Assembly (NCBI RefSeq): GCF_036231945.1
Contig: NZ_CP109599.1
Coordinates: forward strand, 4,372,501-4,436,500
Direction of reading: 5' to 3'
DNA length: 64,000 nucleotides
Source of the DNA: Streptomyces sp. NBC_01429
Lineage (GTDB): Bacteria > Actinomycetota > Actinomycetes > Streptomycetales > Streptomycetaceae
Under the pieces are notes generated by a model that was not told the DNA's origin, did not search any database, and worked only from the letters and a program-made list of their open reading frames with translations. Positions within the stretch are counted from its first letter, which is position 1; the number at the start of each line of letters is the position of its first letter. Positions 45,355 through 53,857 of the stretch are shown in pieces. The position numbers were made by a program, and so were the translations under genes.

Positions 45355-46337
45355 TTACGAATTGGTGCGTGATGGCGGGTGAGGCGTGTTTGACCTGGTC
45401 GTGGCCTGTTCTCGGTTGTTGTGGGTGCGGTCGGAGACGAGGCCGGCGATGGCGCGGTAGGTGTCGGGCAGGCGGTCGCGGCGGTGGGTCCAGCGCGTCA
45501 GTTGCTTCCAGCGTTTGTGGTCGGCGAGGGCGTGTTCGACGGTGATGCGGCCGGATGAGTGGCCGTGACGGTCGCGTTCCCATTGTTCAACCCTGTCCGG
45601 CAGTGCTCCCGGACGCGGTTTTCTGGGTGGTGTGATCGCTTGTCCTCGGTGGTCGCGGCTCAGGCCGCGAGGTAGCCGTCGTCCAGGAGGACCTCGATGT
45701 CGGGGAAGTGCTGGAAGCAGATGGCGATGCCTTCGTTGCGGGCGGGCGTCGCGTCGTGCATACGACCAGGTCGCAGGGCATCGGTCCATACTGTGCGGCC
45801 ACGCCAGTCGGCGATCACGGTGGCCTTCATCGTGTTCTGCTTCTTCTTGCCCGAGACGAACGCACGGCGACCACCGTGGTTGGCCTGCGGCCTGCGGACC
45901 TGTATTTCGGTGGCGTCCAGCCGCAGCTCGACGCCTTCGGACTGGGCGTACGCGAACACGTCCGTCAGCGTCCGAAGACGCAGGCCGGGACGGTCGGGAA
46001 CCGCGCACCCCCGCTCGGCAAGGAGCGTGCGTACCTCTGCGATCGCACGGGTGATGGTGGAGCGGTCGACGCCGAACAGCAGGCCCAGGACCGAGTGCGG
46101 CAGGTCGTGCCGTAGATGTATCAGCGTGGCCACCAACCGGTCGACGAACACCAGCTGGTGACGGGCGCCGGCACCCGCGGCCCGCTTCCGGACTCCTCCG
46201 CGTACGGCATGGCGTCGGCCCTCGAGTCCGGCCTGCCACGGCGCGGCCAACTCCTCGACCAAGCACGCCAGATGATGCCGCGAGATTCCGGTGAACAGCC
46301 GATGCGCCAGGACCGCCCGATTGACCCTGATCGCCAC
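45355..46337 (-). pseudogene. DDE transposase of the IS5/HARBI type, frameshifted
   Basis: The first frame (ATG 46337 to stop at 45660) encodes 225 residues: N-terminal helix-turn-helix (VFVDRLVATLIHLRHDLPHSVLGLLFGVDRSTITRAI), first Asp in ELRLDATEIQV, second in IEVLLDDGYL. The sequence continues in another frame (GLSRDHRGQAITPP ... VEHALADHKRWKQLTRW with the final Glu) to a TAA at 45355-45357. An extra two bases near 45665-45672 explain the break. The stop codon is the target-site duplication itself. Unless a frameshift is programmed there, it is inactive. Confidence 0.75.
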
Positions 46338-46395
46338 AACCGGATCATGCCACCTGCCAGCAACGACGCCTCACCCGCTATCACGCACCACCTCG
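45358..46395 (-). mobile_element. IS5-type insertion sequence
   Basis: The element is 1038 bp. The left end (from 45358) and the reverse complement of the right end (to 46395) share GGTGCGTGAT(G/A)GCGGGTGAGGCGT and begin CGAATT and CGAGGT, so they are imperfect terminal inverted repeats of about 30 bases. A TTA target duplication flanks it at 45355-45357 and 46396-46398, consistent with IS5-family elements that duplicate TNA. The single transposase gene is frameshifted. Confidence 0.7.
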
Positions 46396-46559
46396 TTAGC
46401 GCGCCCTCACAGTCGCCCCCTGATCCGGCAACAATCCGACGGCGGGGTGAACATCAGGCCGCGCCGACACGGCGCGAGATGGCGCAATGCCCGGAACATC
46501 CGCTTCGGCCTATCAGAATATGCTGCAAGATCAGTATAGAGCGAGCGCCGGGATTAGCC

Positions 46560-46976
46560 ATGGAAGACGATTTGTCCATTTTCATTCAAACGGCGGGAAC
46601 CACCGTGGTGGCCCTTATGGCGTCGACCGCTTTCAGTAGCGCGAAAAACGCTGTTCTCGGACTGTGGGCCCGTCTGCGCCCCGGCGAGATGGCGACGATC
46701 GCTGCGGATCTGGAAGCGACACGAGCGACCCTGATTCAGGGAGCATCAGATGCCCTGACCGTCCAGAATCTCGCATATGCATGGCAACAACGGCTCGCAC
46801 CACTGCTGTCCGTCGAATCAGACGCCGCTGCCCTGCGCCGTGCGCTGGCTGCGGTCAGCACGGATGATCCGGTGCAGGAGCGACTGCCAGCTAGGAGCAT
46901 TCGGATGATCGCTAAGGCTAATCATGGCACTAACTTCCAGGCCGGGCGAGACCAGTACAACGTCGTTGGTCACTGA
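46560..46976 (+). CDS. Small helical protein with C-terminal GTNxQAGRDQ motif (candidate amyloid-signalling effector)
   Basis: The product has 138 residues. A hydrophobic Thr/Ala/Val segment at about 11-26 (TAGTTVVALMASTAFS) is followed by amphipathic helices (ATIAADLEATRATLIQGASDAL, AYAWQQRLAPLLSVESDAAALRRAL). The last 18 residues contain NHGTNFQAGRDQYNVV. This layout, a HeLo/Bell-like membrane-active domain with a short C-terminal beta-aggregation motif, matches from memory a Streptomyces family and bacterial amyloid-signalling (BASS) effectors. The NLR-type gene directly downstream carries the same motif at its N terminus. ATG 46560 lacks a strong ribosome site; a TATAGA box lies at 46535-46540. 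Confidence 0.65.
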   Translation: MEDDLSIFIQTAGTTVVALMASTAFSSAKNAVLGLWARLRPGEMATIAADLEATRATLIQGASDALTVQNLAYAWQQRLAPLLSVESDAAALRRALAAVSTDDPVQERLPARSIRMIAKANHGTNFQAGRDQYNVVGH

Positions 46977-47000
46977 CCTCGGTGACTGGTCAACAAGTAG

Positions 47001-47040
47001 GGCGCAGGTTGTGAGGCTGGCTCCTGCAGAGTCCTGCGCC
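47001..47040 (+). other. Hairpin between the effector-like gene and the NLR-like gene
   Basis: GGCGCAGG (47001-47008) and CCTGCGCC (47033-47040) are exact reverse complements with a 24-base loop. It lies between the two genes, 18 bases before the receptor start, and may set their expression ratio, by partial termination or by altering access to the ribosome site. Confidence 0.45.
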
Positions 47041-47058
47041 GGATAAGCGGAGTAAGCA

Positions 47059-49797
47059 ATGCGGTATCGCGATGACGGCCTCATCTACATCAGGCAGAAC
47101 GCGGAGTCCGCTGGGAGCGGAACCAACATTCAGGCGGGTCGCGACCAGTTTGTGTTCGACTCAGGGACAGTGCATGTCCACTTCAATGGCTTGCAGTCGC
47201 CCAGCGCCCCTCCAGTATCGCTGCGGCCACCAGTCAATCTCAGACCGCCGCAACTGCACGGGCGAGAATCCGCCTTCCGCGACCTGGGCGGCGGAGACTT
47301 GGCAGCACTGATGGGCTGCATTACCGTCCTCAGCGGCCTAGGCGGCATTGGGAAGTCCGCTCTGGCTCTGACCATTGCCAACTACGCGCGGAGCGCCGGA
47401 GCGACTGTGCTGTGGGTTCACGCTTCCGGCGGGTCTGAGGTAAGCGAAGCGTTCCGGCAGATTGCAACGAAGCTCTGCCCGCAGGGTTCAGAGGGCGGCG
47501 AGACGCTGCTGGATCGGCTGAATACTGCAGACCTCGCTTGGGAGGCCCTCCATGCCAGCGAGAAGCCCTGGCTGCTGGTCTTCGATAATGCAGATGACCC
47601 CGCACGGCTTCATCAGGACTTGGGGCCCAACTGGCTGGAGCCATCTGCGTCCGGGGCGGTTTTGGTCACCACCCGCCAAGCGCACCTGGACGTCTGGCCA
47701 CCCGGTACGCGGTTGAAGAGGCTCGGCCCGCTTGACCATGAAGCCGGCGCCGATATGCTGCTCGCTTTGTCCGGCAGTTCCGCACCGGATCCTGCGGAGC
47801 GTGGCGCCGCACGGGAACTGGCCGAGCGGTTGGGCGGCGTGCCCCTCGCGTTGCGGGCTGCTGGACTCTGCGTGGCGCAGCCTTTCTCTCCCATCCAAGA
47901 CCTCAAAGCCTTCGGACAGGCGCTCGACCGTGACTTCCCGAATGTGGTTGATCGGGCCGCCACCACTTCACCGCACTCGTCCACGATCGAAGACGCCCGG
48001 AGCCTAGTGATGCAGACCTGGGAGGTGTCTCTGGACGCGCTGGAACAGCAGGGCTTACCTCAGGTCAGGCCGATCATGCGGACCCTGTCGTGTTGGGCAT
48101 CCCGGCCAGTACCGGTGGCCCTGCTGTCGCCCAAAGTGCTGGCAAGGACCCACCGCTTGGAAGCCGGCAGGTGGGACAGCGTTGCCGTGGAGCGTGCACT
48201 GAATGCTCTCAGTGCCGTCGGCTTGATCGACGTCGCAGACGAGAACTCCGACGGTCCCTCCGCGGAAGCCGACGCGTTCTACCACCGCAGGAGTGACATG
48301 AGCTGGCGCCGGTGCGTCATTGTCCATCCGCTGGTCGCCGAGGTGAACGCAGCGCATCTGGAACGGTCCCCTCACCGCGCCCGCACTTGGGCCGCCGCAG
48401 TCCGCTGCCTTGGGGCTCTGCGAGACACCGAGGACCAAGAAGCCACTGCCCAATGGCCCTTCGCGGTTCCTCACATGATGGCAGTGGCCGGGCGACTCCC
48501 CCCATCGCTCGAGGAATTGTTCGAGACCGTCGTCAATACGCACATGTACTTGAGCCGTTACCTGAGAATGGTCGGCCGGTACGACATCGCCCACAAGTGC
48601 GCTATGGCTCTTCGTGCGCGACTAGCCACCTTCACGCCCAATGACCGAATCCGTTACCTGGTCGAACTCAACGCGGCGGAGTGGGCCTGGAACATGTCAC
48701 GATTGGATGAGGCCGACACCATGTCTGCGGCCGCGTGCCGCCTAGCCGTCTCTTCGCTCGGACCAGATAGCATCGAATTCTATGTGGCCCGCGCGCTGGC
48801 CGTCGCGATCCATTCGGAGCTTGGCTCCCTGGAGTCGGGAGCGAAAATGGCACGCGAGCTGTGCGCGGACATGGACGATAAGCCGCATCTCCCGTACCTC
48901 GGCATGCAGGCCCATCATCACTTCGCCACCATTCTGCGTCAGTCAGGGCGTCTAGACGAGGCGGAAAATCACTCTCGGCGAGCCGTCGAGTCCTCGGACT
49001 GCCTGGAGCCTGGCCCTTTCACTCAGGCCATCATCCGCCACGAACTAGGCGTCATTCTGTGGCATCGCGGCCATCTCGACCGGGCGCTTACTGTCCTGTC
49101 GGAGGTGCTGAGGCAGCAGCGCTCCTTCCTGCCTGCCTGGCACCCGTCAGTCCTTGTCACTCGATATGACATCGCGTCCATCCACAGCCTGCAGGGAAAC
49201 TCAATCAGGGCTTTCACGGATTTCATGGACATCTGGCTTGCCGAGCAGGATCTACTAGGGAAAGATCACTATAAAACGCTACAGACCCGGCATCAGGTGG
49301 GTCAAATTCTGGTGGAAATCGGGGAAATCGATCAGGCCGAGCCGCTTCTCAGCGAGGTGGAAGCGGAGTACGAAACACAGGGACTACAAGGTCGCCTCAC
49401 CGATCTACTGTCCACCCGGCACGAGAGGGTGCACATCGCGGCACAGCGCGGCCAGCATGTGGAAGCCCATCAAGGGTGGCGCCGGATCCTCAATGAGGAG
49501 CAACGCAACCTGGGCGCGCGGCACCCGTCCACCCTCCGCACTCACTACAACTGGGCATTCTGTTGGGCGGTCCTCGGCTCTCCCTCTGTGGCCCGTGCGG
49601 AGATGAGGAAGGTGCTCGTTGCTCGCCGCGACGTGCTCGGCATCAACCATTACGAGACGAAGCAAGCCGCAGACATGCTCACCGCACTGGCCCGTCAGCA
49701 GTCAAAGAAGTGGCGCTTCGGTGGAAACCGTAGACGCAATGTGCCCGTGAACCGCGCGGCACGCAGAAACGCTAATAGTCAGGCCAGTGACATCTGA
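47059..49797 (+). CDS. NB-ARC/TPR (NLR-like) receptor with N-terminal GTNxQAGRDQ motif
   Basis: The protein has 912 residues. Residues 20-34 read SGTNIQAGRDQFVFD, matching the upstream small protein's tail. A NB-ARC ATPase follows: P-loop VLSGLGGIGKSALAL (90-104), Walker B PWLLVFDNADD, VLVTTRQAHLD, and GLPL-like GGVPLALRAAG. From about 450 the protein is helical, with TPR-like units (LDEAENHSRRAVESSDCL, RYDIASIHSLQGNSIRAFTDF, LEPGPFTQAIIRHELGVILWHRGHLDRALTVL). Such STAND proteins oligomerise on a trigger. Here the N-terminal motif could template assembly of the small effector. The trigger is unknown. Confidence 0.8.
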   Translation: MRYRDDGLIYIRQNAESAGSGTNIQAGRDQFVFDSGTVHVHFNGLQSPSAPPVSLRPPVNLRPPQLHGRESAFRDLGGGDLAALMGCITVLSGLGGIGKSALALTIANYARSAGATVLWVHASGGSEVSEAFRQIATKLCPQGSEGGETLLDRLNTADLAWEALHASEKPWLLVFDNADDPARLHQDLGPNWLEPSASGAVLVTTRQAHLDVWPPGTRLKRLGPLDHEAGADMLLALSGSSAPDPAERGAARELAERLGGVPLALRAAGLCVAQPFSPIQDLKAFGQALDRDFPNVVDRAATTSPHSSTIEDARSLVMQTWEVSLDALEQQGLPQVRPIMRTLSCWASRPVPVALLSPKVLARTHRLEAGRWDSVAVERALNALSAVGLIDVADENSDGPSAEADAFYHRRSDMSWRRCVIVHPLVAEVNAAHLERSPHRARTWAAAVRCLGALRDTEDQEATAQWPFAVPHMMAVAGRLPPSLEELFETVVNTHMYLSRYLRMVGRYDIAHKCAMALRARLATFTPNDRIRYLVELNAAEWAWNMSRLDEADTMSAAACRLAVSSLGPDSIEFYVARALAVAIHSELGSLESGAKMARELCADMDDKPHLPYLGMQAHHHFATILRQSGRLDEAENHSRRAVESSDCLEPGPFTQAIIRHELGVILWHRGHLDRALTVLSEVLRQQRSFLPAWHPSVLVTRYDIASIHSLQGNSIRAFTDFMDIWLAEQDLLGKDHYKTLQTRHQVGQILVEIGEIDQAEPLLSEVEAEYETQGLQGRLTDLLSTRHERVHIAAQRGQHVEAHQGWRRILNEEQRNLGARHPSTLRTHYNWAFCWAVLGSPSVARAEMRKVLVARRDVLGINHYETKQAADMLTALARQQSKKWRFGGNRRRNVPVNRAARRNANSQASDI

Positions 49798-49852
49798 GGC
49801 GGGCAGCCAATCCGGATGGCGACGGTCGTCGACTGGGCGGTGGAAGCCCCCT

Positions 49853-49963
49853 ATGTCCCGCATTATCGCGGTGCAGCCTGCCGCCCTCGTCCCGAACGTC
49901 TCACACATCGACTACGACGTCGAGGAGCGGACCTGGACCGGCTCTAGTGACTCGCCAGGTTAG
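49853..49963 (+). CDS. Possible 36-residue peptide, unknown
   Basis: The frame from ATG 49853 gives a 36-residue peptide beginning SRIIAVQPAALVPNV and ending EERTWTGSSDSPG. There is no evident homologue and no strong ribosome site. It lies in a decayed region and may be a fragment of a larger lost gene. Listed only because the region has little else. Confidence 0.2.
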   Translation: MSRIIAVQPAALVPNVSHIDYDVEERTWTGSSDSPG

Positions 49964-49996
49964 GCAGCCGCCCTGGGCCGCGCAGGGTCTGGGCGC

Positions 49997-50442
49997 GTGA
50001 ACGCCGCCCTGCTCAAACACCTCGCCGGACCTTCCGTGCAGGTCCCACGTGCGACATTGCCCCCGACGTGACCGCCTACGCCCGCCTGATGCTGGACGCG
50101 AACCGATACGGTGACCTCCGCGTGGTCACGGGGGACGGTGCTCTCGGTGCCGAGGAGTTCAGTTCCTACTGCCGCATGATCGCCGCCGTCGGCATGTGGG
50201 ACCTCCCCGGAACTTGCTGGGACCAACTCGCCGTCGGCGGACTCCTCGTCCCGCTGTGACGGCGCGGGCTTTCGCGGTCCTCGGCGTTCCGACGCGAGAA
50301 GGATCGGATGACGTCCGAATCCGTGAAGATGCGCGGCTTTTTCGCGGTGATCGGCCAAGACGGAGAACGGAACGACCACATCCACGACGACCGGCCTGTT
50401 TGGCTCTACTGGGACGAGGACCAACCCATCGAGTCTTCGTAG
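49997..50442 (+). pseudogene. Remnant of a PCMT-like (FxLD-system type) methyltransferase
   Basis: Pieces in two frames match the C-terminal part of protein-isoaspartate-type methyltransferases: VNAALLKHLAGP (from 49997), then YGDLRVVTGDGALGAEEFSSYCRMIAAVGMWDLP and DQLAVGGLLVPL (to 50259, stop), then another frame MRGFFAVIGQDGERNDHIHDD and WLYWDEDQP (50308-50442). The SAM-binding N-terminal region is absent, and frameshift and stop breaks separate the pieces. In Streptomyces this enzyme type often sits with RiPP genes. It is not functional here. Confidence 0.6.
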
Positions 50443-50612
50443 ATCTCGCTTCTGCGGCATGGCCAATACCAGCTTTCAGCACCAGCTCACCCGAGCCGCG
50501 ATCAACCTCGTTCGGATCACTGCCTGGCTCAGCAACAATCCCGTGGCGCTCCGCTCCAGCTCCAGCCAGGCGGAGTAAGACAGGCTGGCATGCTGCGCGT
50601 GCATCGCCACGC

Positions 50613-52391
50613 CTATTGGCCGAGCATGACCTCTGTGATCGGTCCGCCGTTGACACCTGGCTCAAGCACGAGAGCTGGCGTGTAGCTGGGCCTCCCAGGG
50701 GTAGCACCGTCCCACTCGTAGACGACGGTGCGCAGTGTGTTGAGGTATCGCCCTACGAGCAGAGCCATCGTGTAGGGGCCGTGGAAAGCGAGATGCACCT
50801 CCGCACGGCCGCTGTGTGCGGCAAGCGCTTTGATCTGTTGTGCGGCAGCCGTGCTGAGGCGTGCGGCCTCGCGCGGGTCGAGTCGGTCTGCCCCGGCGAC
50901 GGAGATCACGGCGGCCGCGGCGAAGCCGTCGCTGGACTCGTGCGAGAGCTGCTTGAATGCGGTCTGATCTGGATTGGCAGTCAGGCTGAGGAAGATCGCG
51001 ACGCGGTCGTGGCTGTTGGGTGTCTGCGCTTGTTCGAGGTCGACTGGTTGCGTATGAAGTTCGCTGGTCAGTGGGTCGTCACCATTTTCTGCAGACGTCC
51101 ACTGAGCGCCGCGAGTGTCGACCACCTCGACATTTCCGATCTTGGTCTCGGGCAGGGCGGCTCCCAAGGCCAGGGCTACCGACAGGTGAGCTCCGCCAAA
51201 GACGCGTACGGTTTGCGCGCTGGCGGCATAGACGGCATCGCTGGTCAGGGGCAGTGTGGTCTGCAGGAGCTGAAGTCCCTCTCGCAACGGCAGACGCCCG
51301 TCGCTGGCGGCCCTGATGCGGATGTGCAGGTCGTCCTCGCCCGCGTCCATGGCGAAGGGCGCGGGGCGGGTCTGGACTCGGATCGTGAAGGCGCGGTTCT
51401 GGCTGTGAATGGCGGGCTTGCGTTGTTCGACTCGGTGCATCAGCAGGTCGCGCACGATCTCGCCCTCGCCGGACGGCTGGACCATGTTGCTTTGCTTCTT
51501 GTCGGCGAGGGTCCGGGAGGGAGCGAGTCTTAGGAGTCGGTCCGGTGCGTCGTAGTCGCACCGTGTATCGCTTCCCGCTCTGGCGGTCTTGTTCGCGATG
51601 CATAGGCTGAAGGCGGGGTCCTCGTCCAGTTGGAGCAGCCGAGGGAGCTCACGTTCTCGAACGATGTCGCTGTGGACGATGTCCGGTGTCACGACGAGCA
51701 CGGCTGCTGAAAGCCCTTGGGTCAGGGCTTGCTCGAGGCGATCGGTCGTTGTGCCGGCGCGCAGGTCGGTACGGTCTCTCCACACGACGAGACCGGCGGC
51801 CCTCAGCAGGTTCTCGATCGACTCGGCCTGCGGGGACCCGTCAGACTGCCGGTAGGAGATGAACACCGCGCCGTCAGGCCGGACCGCGCCCTTGGGCAGT
51901 GGCCCTAGCGCCTTGAATCTCTGTGGTGGCGGAAGGACCGTTGCTGCCTTGCTGGTGACGCGTCCCCATCGTGGGCGTCGGGTGATCAGCCCGGAGAAGG
52001 GGGTCGTCCCGCCGGGAGCGTAAATGAGGAGTGCGATCGGGCCGTCGTGTTCCCGGGCCATTGCCCGCATCGCGGCAAGGTCCGTCGGGCTCGGTCCGGA
52101 CGGTGCGGGATGGCTGTGCCACTCGCCGACGTAGCCGGTTGGATCGTCGTCCGCTCGCTGGGCCAGGAACTCTGCGAGGAGCGTGTTCGCCTTGACGTCA
52201 TCGCGCACGTACCTGTGGGTGGTCGCTCCTTGTCCCTCGACCACTAGGGCATGGGTGACAACGACGTTGGCGTCTTCCTGATAGCCGAGGAGGATGCCAC
52301 CCGTTTCCCGTGGCAGCTGCTGCGCGGTCGCGGACCCGATGACCTCGTATGCCGCCTGGCGCAGCTCGATGCGTGGTGCCGACCGGGTCAC
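50613..52391 (-). CDS. CBASS effector fusion: JAB isopeptidase - TIR - SAVED
   Basis: From GTG 52391 the product is 592 residues; this start overlaps the E2-E1 stop (GTGA), while an in-frame ATG at 52430 would add 13 residues. Domain 1 (about 8-140) is a JAB/JAMM metalloprotease with all ligands: Glu29 (RETGG), His92, His94 (EWHSHP), Ser101, Asp104. Domain 2 (about 174-300) is TIR-like: AVFISYRQSD, AAGLVVWRDRTDLRAG, AAVLVVTPD. Domain 3 (about 345-592) is SAVED: GGAHLSVALALGAAL, VAIFLSLTAN, EVHLAFHGPYTMALLVGRYLN. A SAVED domain senses cyclic oligonucleotides, TIR domains can destroy NAD, and JAB (Cap3) removes Cap2-made conjugates. All three in one chain is unusual. Confidence 0.85.
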   Translation of the reverse strand: MTRSAPRIELRQAAYEVIGSATAQQLPRETGGILLGYQEDANVVVTHALVVEGQGATTHRYVRDDVKANTLLAEFLAQRADDDPTGYVGEWHSHPAPSGPSPTDLAAMRAMAREHDGPIALLIYAPGGTTPFSGLITRRPRWGRVTSKAATVLPPPQRFKALGPLPKGAVRPDGAVFISYRQSDGSPQAESIENLLRAAGLVVWRDRTDLRAGTTTDRLEQALTQGLSAAVLVVTPDIVHSDIVRERELPRLLQLDEDPAFSLCIANKTARAGSDTRCDYDAPDRLLRLAPSRTLADKKQSNMVQPSGEGEIVRDLLMHRVEQRKPAIHSQNRAFTIRVQTRPAPFAMDAGEDDLHIRIRAASDGRLPLREGLQLLQTTLPLTSDAVYAASAQTVRVFGGAHLSVALALGAALPETKIGNVEVVDTRGAQWTSAENGDDPLTSELHTQPVDLEQAQTPNSHDRVAIFLSLTANPDQTAFKQLSHESSDGFAAAAVISVAGADRLDPREAARLSTAAAQQIKALAAHSGRAEVHLAFHGPYTMALLVGRYLNTLRTVVYEWDGATPGRPSYTPALVLEPGVNGGPITEVMLGQ

Positions 52392-53857
52392 TGGTGGTGG
52401 CTGCCTTGTTGTGCGGAGTGGAGGTGGCACGTCTCCCCTGCAGGATGGAGGGGGCGGTTCACGAGGAGTCCGACGGCGTGGCGGACGGTTGCCGCTGCTG
52501 CCTCGATTACCGCGTGGGGCGGCGTTTGGGAGATCGGGCTTCCGCAGCCTGCTTCGAACAGTTGCGGTGCCTCGGCGTCGGCTCTGGTCGTCGAAGGCGA
52601 CAGCGGTGCTGCGGCGCCGATCGGTGGCAGTACGTCGATGCGATAGGTCCTGCCGTCGTTTTGAAGCGCCGCAGACAGGACCCGTGTGCCCAGTGTCAGG
52701 GCGCTTACATGCAGGAGCGCGGTGGTGGCGAAGTCGGCGGTGGCGTTCACGACGAGGTCGTGGTTCCGCAAATGGTCGACCGCGTCGGCACCCGAGGTAA
52801 GGGCGCTATTAATGGTGTCGATGCCTGCAGCCGGTGCCTCGTTGTGCCTGACGAGGTGCCGCTTGACCGCTTCGGCTTTCGGCAGTCCGACTGCGTCGGG
52901 GCCGACGAGGTGGCGGACGAGGTTTCCCGGCATGACCACATCGTCGTCGATGAGAGTGAGGTGACGGACACCGGAGCGCACCAGCATGTCGGCGATGAAC
53001 GAGCCCAAAGCGCCGACGCCGACCACGGCAACCTTGGATTCACGCAGATCGGCAACGAGGACGCCTGCGCGAGCGGACCGGGCGGCCTCGGTGTCTGCGC
53101 CCGAGCGCAGACGTGTGACGGCCGTGCCGCCCTCCTTCGTGGGCGTTACGTCCAGCACGATCGCGCCCTCGTGGGTGCCTCGTTGGTAAACCAGCACGAC
53201 GACCGCGACCGACTGCTGGCGAATTCTGCGGTCCAGATCCGCGTTCGAGCCGAGCCGGGCACAGATGTCTGCCCAGGTTCGCGGCGGCACGTCGACCTCG
53301 CCGAGATCGGCCACGAACCCAAAGCGGTCCTTGCTGTGCTTAAGGGCGTTCCTGGGACGGATGCCGTGCCTGATACGCATCGTGTTGTTGCTGGCCGGGC
53401 TGAAGCGGACGGAGCGGTTGAGGTACTGGCCGAGGTCGTCGTAGAGGTAGAGGCGCCGGTCCGCGGACTGATGGAAGTACCGGTCGAGGTCGAGGTCGGG
53501 CCGATCGTCCGTCCATCCGGTGTCCGCGTGATCGAACCATGCTGTGACGTGTTCGAGGAATGCAGGTGCCTCCGTCCACCACAGCTCGTCGTGATCTTCT
53601 TCAGCAACCAGGCACAGCGCGCCGTCCGGGTCACGGTGCCAGGACCAGGGCACCGTGTCGTGATCGATCGGCACCACCCTCGGCGGCCGAAACGGGAAGC
53701 GGGGCTGCAGGTCGATCACTACACGAGTCGTGCCCGCCAAGTGCGGGACAGGCCCTTCCCACCCAGCTTCCATCTCTTGGAACCCGGCGCGGATCAGGCC
53801 CTCCTCGAAGTGCAGCCGCGCGTAGGCGACGTACTCGTCGAACTCGGCAGAGGTCAC
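52388..53857 (-). CDS. cap2: CBASS Cap2-like E2-E1 fusion conjugating enzyme
   Basis: This 489-residue protein starts at GTG 53857, overlapping the CD-NTase stop. The N-terminal E2-like part has its active Cys82 in PDGALCLVAEEDHDELWW. The E1 (ThiF) part has the nucleotide loop VAVVGVGALGSFIADM (about 276-291), LTLIDDDVVMPGNLVRHL, KAEAV and the adenylation-domain Cys438 in FEAGCGSPIS. In type II CBASS, Cap2 joins the CD-NTase C terminus to targets and primes it. Both cysteines are present, so the enzyme is predicted active. Confidence 0.9.
   Translation of the reverse strand: MTSAEFDEYVAYARLHFEEGLIRAGFQEMEAGWEGPVPHLAGTTRVVIDLQPRFPFRPPRVVPIDHDTVPWSWHRDPDGALCLVAEEDHDELWWTEAPAFLEHVTAWFDHADTGWTDDRPDLDLDRYFHQSADRRLYLYDDLGQYLNRSVRFSPASNNTMRIRHGIRPRNALKHSKDRFGFVADLGEVDVPPRTWADICARLGSNADLDRRIRQQSVAVVVLVYQRGTHEGAIVLDVTPTKEGGTAVTRLRSGADTEAARSARAGVLVADLRESKVAVVGVGALGSFIADMLVRSGVRHLTLIDDDVVMPGNLVRHLVGPDAVGLPKAEAVKRHLVRHNEAPAAGIDTINSALTSGADAVDHLRNHDLVVNATADFATTALLHVSALTLGTRVLSAALQNDGRTYRIDVLPPIGAAAPLSPSTTRADAEAPQLFEAGCGSPISQTPPHAVIEAAAATVRHAVGLLVNRPLHPAGETCHLHSAQQGSHHQ

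Noticed and set aside
45660..45802. Extra small frames inside the IS
   Set aside because: They are shadows of the transposase frame.
50308..50442. Independent 44-residue small protein
   Set aside because: Its sequence (GQDGER, WDEDQP) matches the C-terminal part of PCMT-like methyltransferases, so it is a remnant of the same broken gene.
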